Of a stretch of 64,000 bases of DNA, positions 61,052 through 64,000 are shown in pieces. Location of the stretch: NCBI RefSeq assembly GCF_001865675.1, contig NZ_CP011319.1, positions 5,208,001 to 5,272,000 on the forward strand. Reading direction: 5' to 3'. Position 1 is the stretch's first letter, and every line of letters starts with the position of its first letter. The DNA comes from Janthinobacterium sp. 1_2014MBL_MicDiv (GTDB lineage Bacteria; Pseudomonadota; Gammaproteobacteria; Burkholderiales; Burkholderiaceae_D). The notes below the pieces were generated by a model. The model worked only from the letters and a program-made list of their open reading frames with translations, did no database searches and was not told the origin of the DNA. A program made the position numbers and the translations under genes.

Positions 61052-62230
61052 TTATGCGATACGGGAAGTACTGGCTGGTGCCGAGGGCACTGTCGCGGAG
61101 GCGGAAGCGGAAGTCCGCGCAACATCGAGTTGGAATTTAGCCTTGTAGTTTAACATGGTCAGCAACAACACGAGCAGCGCCGCCCCGCCGTTATGCAGGA
61201 CGGCAATCGACAATGGCCAGCTCAGGTAAATCGTCGCCAGGCCCGTGGCCGCCTGCAGGAGCAGCACCACGGCGACCCAGCGCGCCGTGCCGCGCAGCGA
61301 CGGCAGGCGCCAGGCCCGCCACACCGTATAGCCGATGCCGGCCAGCACGATGAAGGCGAAGTTGCGGTGCACCCAGTGGATGGCCGTCAGCGCGGAAAAC
61401 GGCAGGTAGTGGCCGGCGGCCGTCTTGCCCAGCTCGCGCCACAAATGGAAACCATGCTCGAAATCCATCTCCGGAATGACTTTCCCGCCGCACAGGGGGA
61501 AATCCGTGCAGGCCAGCGTGGCGTAGTTGGTGCTCACCCAGCCGCCCAGCGCGATCTGCACGGTCAGGAGCACGAGCGACACGATGGCCAGCGCGCGCAC
61601 GGGGCGCAGCACGGACGCATCCGCATCGGCGCGCAGCAAGGGTTGCACGGCGTAATCCTGGCGTCCGCCCAGCCACGTCAGCATGGCCAGCAAGCCCATG
61701 CCGAGCAGCAAATGGATGGTGACGATCACCGGCTGCAGCTTCAGGGTGACGGTCCAGGCGCCGAACGCGCCCTGCAGGCACACAAACAGGAATAGCGCCG
61801 TCGGCAGCGCCGGGGCGAATTCCGCGCGCCGGCTCTTCCTCCACTGGCGCCATGCCTGCACCATCATCGCCACGATCAGCACGCCGATGGCCATGGCCAG
61901 GTAGCGGTGCGTCATCTCGATCCACGCTTTCACCACCGTCACGGGGCCCGTCGGCATCAGGGTTTCCGCGGCCACGATGTGCTCGTGCGCGAGGAAGGGA
62001 TTGGCAGAACCATAACAGCCGGGCCAGTCGGGACAGCCGAGGCCGGAATCGGACAGGCGCGTGAAGCCGCCAAACATGATCAGGTCGACCGTCAAAAAGA
62101 CGGCGATCCACACAAGCTTGCGGTATTTATTCGCGTCCGCGGATACCCAGACCATGGTCAAGGGCAACAGCGCCACCAGCAGACCCGTCAAGCCCAGCTG
62201 GGCCAGCGCGGAAAGATGCATCGTCGGCAT
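61052..62230 (-). CDS. ctaA: Haem A synthase (COX15/CtaA)
   Basis: A 392-residue membrane protein with eight helices converting haem O to haem A. Family segments are GGFTRLSDSGLGCPDWPGCYG near residue 50 (key GxxCPDWPxC), and the histidine-containing EMTHRYLAMAIG, ALTAIHWVHRNFAF. The C-terminal 30 residues are Ser/Ala/Thr-rich and variable. It works directly with ctaB. Confidence 0.95.
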   Translation of the reverse strand: MPTMHLSALAQLGLTGLLVALLPLTMVWVSADANKYRKLVWIAVFLTVDLIMFGGFTRLSDSGLGCPDWPGCYGSANPFLAHEHIVAAETLMPTGPVTVVKAWIEMTHRYLAMAIGVLIVAMMVQAWRQWRKSRRAEFAPALPTALFLFVCLQGAFGAWTVTLKLQPVIVTIHLLLGMGLLAMLTWLGGRQDYAVQPLLRADADASVLRPVRALAIVSLVLLTVQIALGGWVSTNYATLACTDFPLCGGKVIPEMDFEHGFHLWRELGKTAAGHYLPFSALTAIHWVHRNFAFIVLAGIGYTVWRAWRLPSLRGTARWVAVVLLLQAATGLATIYLSWPLSIAVLHNGGAALLVLLLTMLNYKAKFQLDVARTSASASATVPSAPASTSRIA

Positions 62231-62239
62231 GGATACCCC

Positions 62240-62863
62240 TCAACCGATCGCCGAAGCTTTGAGCAGCTTGGCGATGTCTTTCTTGATCTTGTTCGGGTCC
62301 GCGTCCTTCGGGAAGCGCATCATCAGGTTGCCCAGCGGGTCGATCAGATACAGGTGATCGCTGCTCTTGCCGCCCGGTTCCACCGGCAGCCACGCTTTCA
62401 GCGCGTCGCCATTCACGCGCAGCATGCTGGTGCCGTCGAATTCGCGCATCACCAGCGTGTCGAGCGGCTGCGCATCCGTCACCAGCCAGACGCGCTCGAG
62501 GCGCTCGCGTTCCTTGCCCTGCATGAGGCGCAGTTGTTGCATGTCAAACAATTGCTTCTTGCACGCTTCCTGGCAATCGGCTGGCCCCGTTTGCAGCATC
62601 ACCCACTTGCCCTTGAACTGGGCCAGCGGCGCGTCCTTGCCATCGAGTTCCGTCACGTGCAATTGCGCCTCGGGTATCGGGTACAGGCGCGGGTCGATCA
62701 GGGCGCCATAGTTGTTGCGGCCCGACGGCTTGATGATGTAGTAGGTGAAATACGAGGCGATGATGGGAAACGCGCACACGGCCACCACGGCCAGCAGTTT
62801 CCACCGTCCTTGTGTCTGTTTGCTCATGCTGTCTTGGTTTGTTTCAGGGCTGTTTGTTTGCAC
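62240..62863 (-). CDS. Membrane-anchored SCO-like protein of the oxidase assembly cluster
   Basis: A 207-residue protein with one membrane helix (about 21-42) and an exported thioredoxin-like domain. It has C97-QEA-C101, a CxxxC as in SCO, and SSDHLYLIDPLGNLMMRFP, where a His follows the expected Asp, also as in SCO. Betaproteobacteria carry this gene between surf1 and ctaA and often call it only hypothetical. The start is GTG 62863 with AGGA seven bases upstream; ATG 62827 is the alternative. It overlaps the surf1 stop. Confidence 0.82.
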   Translation of the reverse strand: MQTNSPETNQDSMSKQTQGRWKLLAVVAVCAFPIIASYFTYYIIKPSGRNNYGALIDPRLYPIPEAQLHVTELDGKDAPLAQFKGKWVMLQTGPADCQEACKKQLFDMQQLRLMQGKERERLERVWLVTDAQPLDTLVMREFDGTSMLRVNGDALKAWLPVEPGGKSSDHLYLIDPLGNLMMRFPKDADPNKIKKDIAKLLKASAIG

Positions 62864-63599
62864 GTCGAAATCCTGTAAAGACAAAAAATAAAAAAGCCAT
62901 CAGTGCCAGGGCGAGCCACTGGAATGCATAGCCGCGGTGCTTGTCGGCGCCCAGGTCGGGCGCCGGCCAGTCGCGCACGGGAAGCTGGCTGGACGCTGGC
63001 GCCGCTGTCGGATCAACTGGGTTAACTGTCTGTTCGAGGATCAATGGCTGCAGGGCCAGGCCGCTGGCCTGCGCCAGCTGGCCGATATCGGCATTTTGCA
63101 CGATGGCATGCGGCGCCAGCGGCGGCGGCGTGCCCAGTTCCATCACATGGCCCGCGTTCAGGCGCGCGATGCCGGTGATGGTGAGCGTGCCCGCAGGCGT
63201 GCTGTAATCGGGGATACGCGTGCGCTCGGCATTGTTGCGCGGCAACCAGCCCTGCGCCACCAGCACGTGCATGGTCGAACCGTCGAGCTGGAATGGCGTG
63301 AGCACGTGGAAGCCGGCCTGGCCCTTGTACGGGCGGTTGTCCAGGTACACCGTCCAGGCGGGCACGAAGCGGCCCGTGACGGTGATTCTGCGATATTCGA
63401 TGGCTTGCGCATCGGACGGCAGCAGGGGCGCGGCGCTCAAGGCCAGGGGCGCGGCCAGGTTGCCCGCTTCCAGCCGGGCGGCGCGGGCGATTTTCTCGTC
63501 GGCGCGGCGCTGCTGCCATTGCGCCAGCGATAGCCCCAGCGCCACCAGTAGCAGCATTACAACAAATGGAATCCATCTAAAATGGAAGCGGATACGCAT
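62844..63599 (-). CDS. SURF1-family cytochrome oxidase assembly protein
   Basis: A 251-residue protein with helices at both ends (about 8-26 and 226-244) and an intervening exported domain. Family segments include LAQWQQRRADEK, RRITVTGRF, YLDNRPYKGQAGFHVLTPF and VAQGWLPRN. SURF1 assists haem A insertion into subunit I. The ATG at 63599 is divergent from the DUF2909 gene. Confidence 0.93.
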   Translation of the reverse strand: MRIRFHFRWIPFVVMLLLVALGLSLAQWQQRRADEKIARAARLEAGNLAAPLALSAAPLLPSDAQAIEYRRITVTGRFVPAWTVYLDNRPYKGQAGFHVLTPFQLDGSTMHVLVAQGWLPRNNAERTRIPDYSTPAGTLTITGIARLNAGHVMELGTPPPLAPHAIVQNADIGQLAQASGLALQPLILEQTVNPVDPTAAPASSQLPVRDWPAPDLGADKHRGYAFQWLALALMAFLFFVFTGFRRANKQP

Positions 63600-63635
63600 T
63601 ACAATGAAACCTCCTCAAGCCTGGCGCTACCATCC

Positions 63636-63836
63636 ATGAAAATCCTCGTTGCCATCGCCTTCATCCTGATCCTGGGCAGCCTGGGCTCGGCCCTGTTCTT
63701 CTTGATGCGCGACAAGGGCAAGAGCAACCGCACCGTGCAGGCGCTGGCCCTGCGCGTGGGGCTGTCGATCACCCTGTTCCTGCTGATCCTGCTGGCGCAC
63801 AAGCTCGGCTATATCCAGCCGACGGGCATCCATTAG
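63636..63836 (+). CDS. DUF2909 (twin-transmembrane) protein
   Basis: A 66-residue protein with two helices (about 4-22 and 37-56) and a basic loop MRDKGKSNRTVQALALRVG. It matches the DUF2909 'twin transmembrane' family encoded beside surf1 and coxC in betaproteobacteria. ATG 63636 begins the first helix; the frame is open upstream without support. Its role in oxidase biogenesis is inferred from position only. Confidence 0.88.
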   Translation: MKILVAIAFILILGSLGSALFFLMRDKGKSNRTVQALALRVGLSITLFLLILLAHKLGYIQPTGIH

Positions 63837-63874
63837 GCTAGGCATTGCCTGATTGGCAAAATCTTCAAACTATG

Positions 63875-63912
63875 AAAAAAGCCGTACCCGGGATCTCCCG
63901 GTACGGCTTTTT
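63875..63912. terminator. Bidirectional terminator between DUF2909 and coxC genes
   Basis: AAAAAAGCCGTAC and GTACGGCTTTTTT pair with an inner CGGGA/TCCCG extension, one C bulged. The A and T runs allow termination on both strands for the convergent DUF2909 and coxC genes. Confidence 0.85.
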
Positions 63913-63958
63913 TCATGGTGACGGCGCGCCCCTCAATAGCGCGCGCCCTGCCCCGCCA

Positions 63959-64000
63959 TTATAACCAATACACGACCACGTACAGGCCCAGCCAGACGAC
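63959..64000 (-). CDS. coxC: Cytochrome c oxidase subunit III, C-terminal codons
   Basis: The last 13 codons read VVWLGLYVVVYWL on the minus strand, ending in TAA at 63961-63959. This is the typical subunit III C-terminus (WLxLxVxVYWL). The gene continues beyond the right edge. The position next to DUF2909 and surf1 supports it. Confidence 0.85.
   Translation of the reverse strand, partial: VVWLGLYVVVYWL

Noticed and set aside
1..64000. CRISPR arrays, tRNA genes, prophage or insertion sequences
   Set aside because: No regularly spaced repeats, cloverleaf, integrase or transposase pattern was seen by eye.

Overview
The window reads as chromosome of a GC-rich betaproteobacterium, most likely Oxalobacteraceae and Janthinobacterium-like. 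The evidence is the division and cell-wall (dcw) cluster order, a peroxiredoxin gene next to ftsZ, a rnpB gene just upstream of mraZ, and the arrangement of cytochrome oxidase assembly genes at the right edge. Taxonomy is inferred from gene order and protein style; no search was run.

Left third (1-23.4 kb): the end of a DciA-type (DUF721) gene converges on lpxC across a small structured repeat-like element. Four genes follow: a DMT-type permease, a divergent MmyB-type regulator and methyltransferase pair, and a peroxiredoxin. Then comes the full dcw cluster on the minus strand, transcribed mraZ-rsmH-ftsL-ftsI-murE-murF-mraY-murD-ftsW-murG-murC-ddl-ftsQ-ftsA-ftsZ. Most junctions overlap by 1-4 bases. 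Upstream of mraZ is a clear sigma-70 promoter with four 10-bp-phased MraZ boxes, then an AT-rich spacer and rnpB.

Middle (23.4-44 kb): a ThDP enzyme, a small exported protein, a major porin and a 1 kb non-coding stretch come first. Next is a seven-gene minus-strand operon: NTF2-like, SDR, MFS, chalcone-isomerase-like, Cfa-like methyltransferase, DUF1365 and FAD amine-oxidase-like. It is divergent from a MerR-type regulator carrying the B12 photoreceptor signature of CarH/LitR proteins. I read this as a light-responsive membrane-lipid remodelling locus and the most interesting system here. It is followed by ftsY, ftsE, ftsX and rpoH. The rpoH promoter lies inside a nearly perfect CIRCE (HrcA operator) sequence. 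A small P450/ABM/ArsR module with a long palindromic operator comes next.

Right third (44-64 kb): an ABC ATPase is coupled to a permease fused to a CPBP-type protease domain. A patatin-like lipoprotein, zinc-ribbon membrane proteins, a tellurite-resistance-type (TerD/AIM24/TerD/DUF475) cluster, a LysR-type regulator, an aromatic-acid MFS transporter, a CNNM/CBS protein and an AI-2E-family permease follow. The window ends in a cytochrome c oxidase biogenesis operon (SURF1, SCO-like, ctaA, ctaB, SCO1), a DUF2909 gene and the last codons of coxC.

No tRNA, rRNA other than none seen, CRISPR array, prophage or intact insertion sequence was found.
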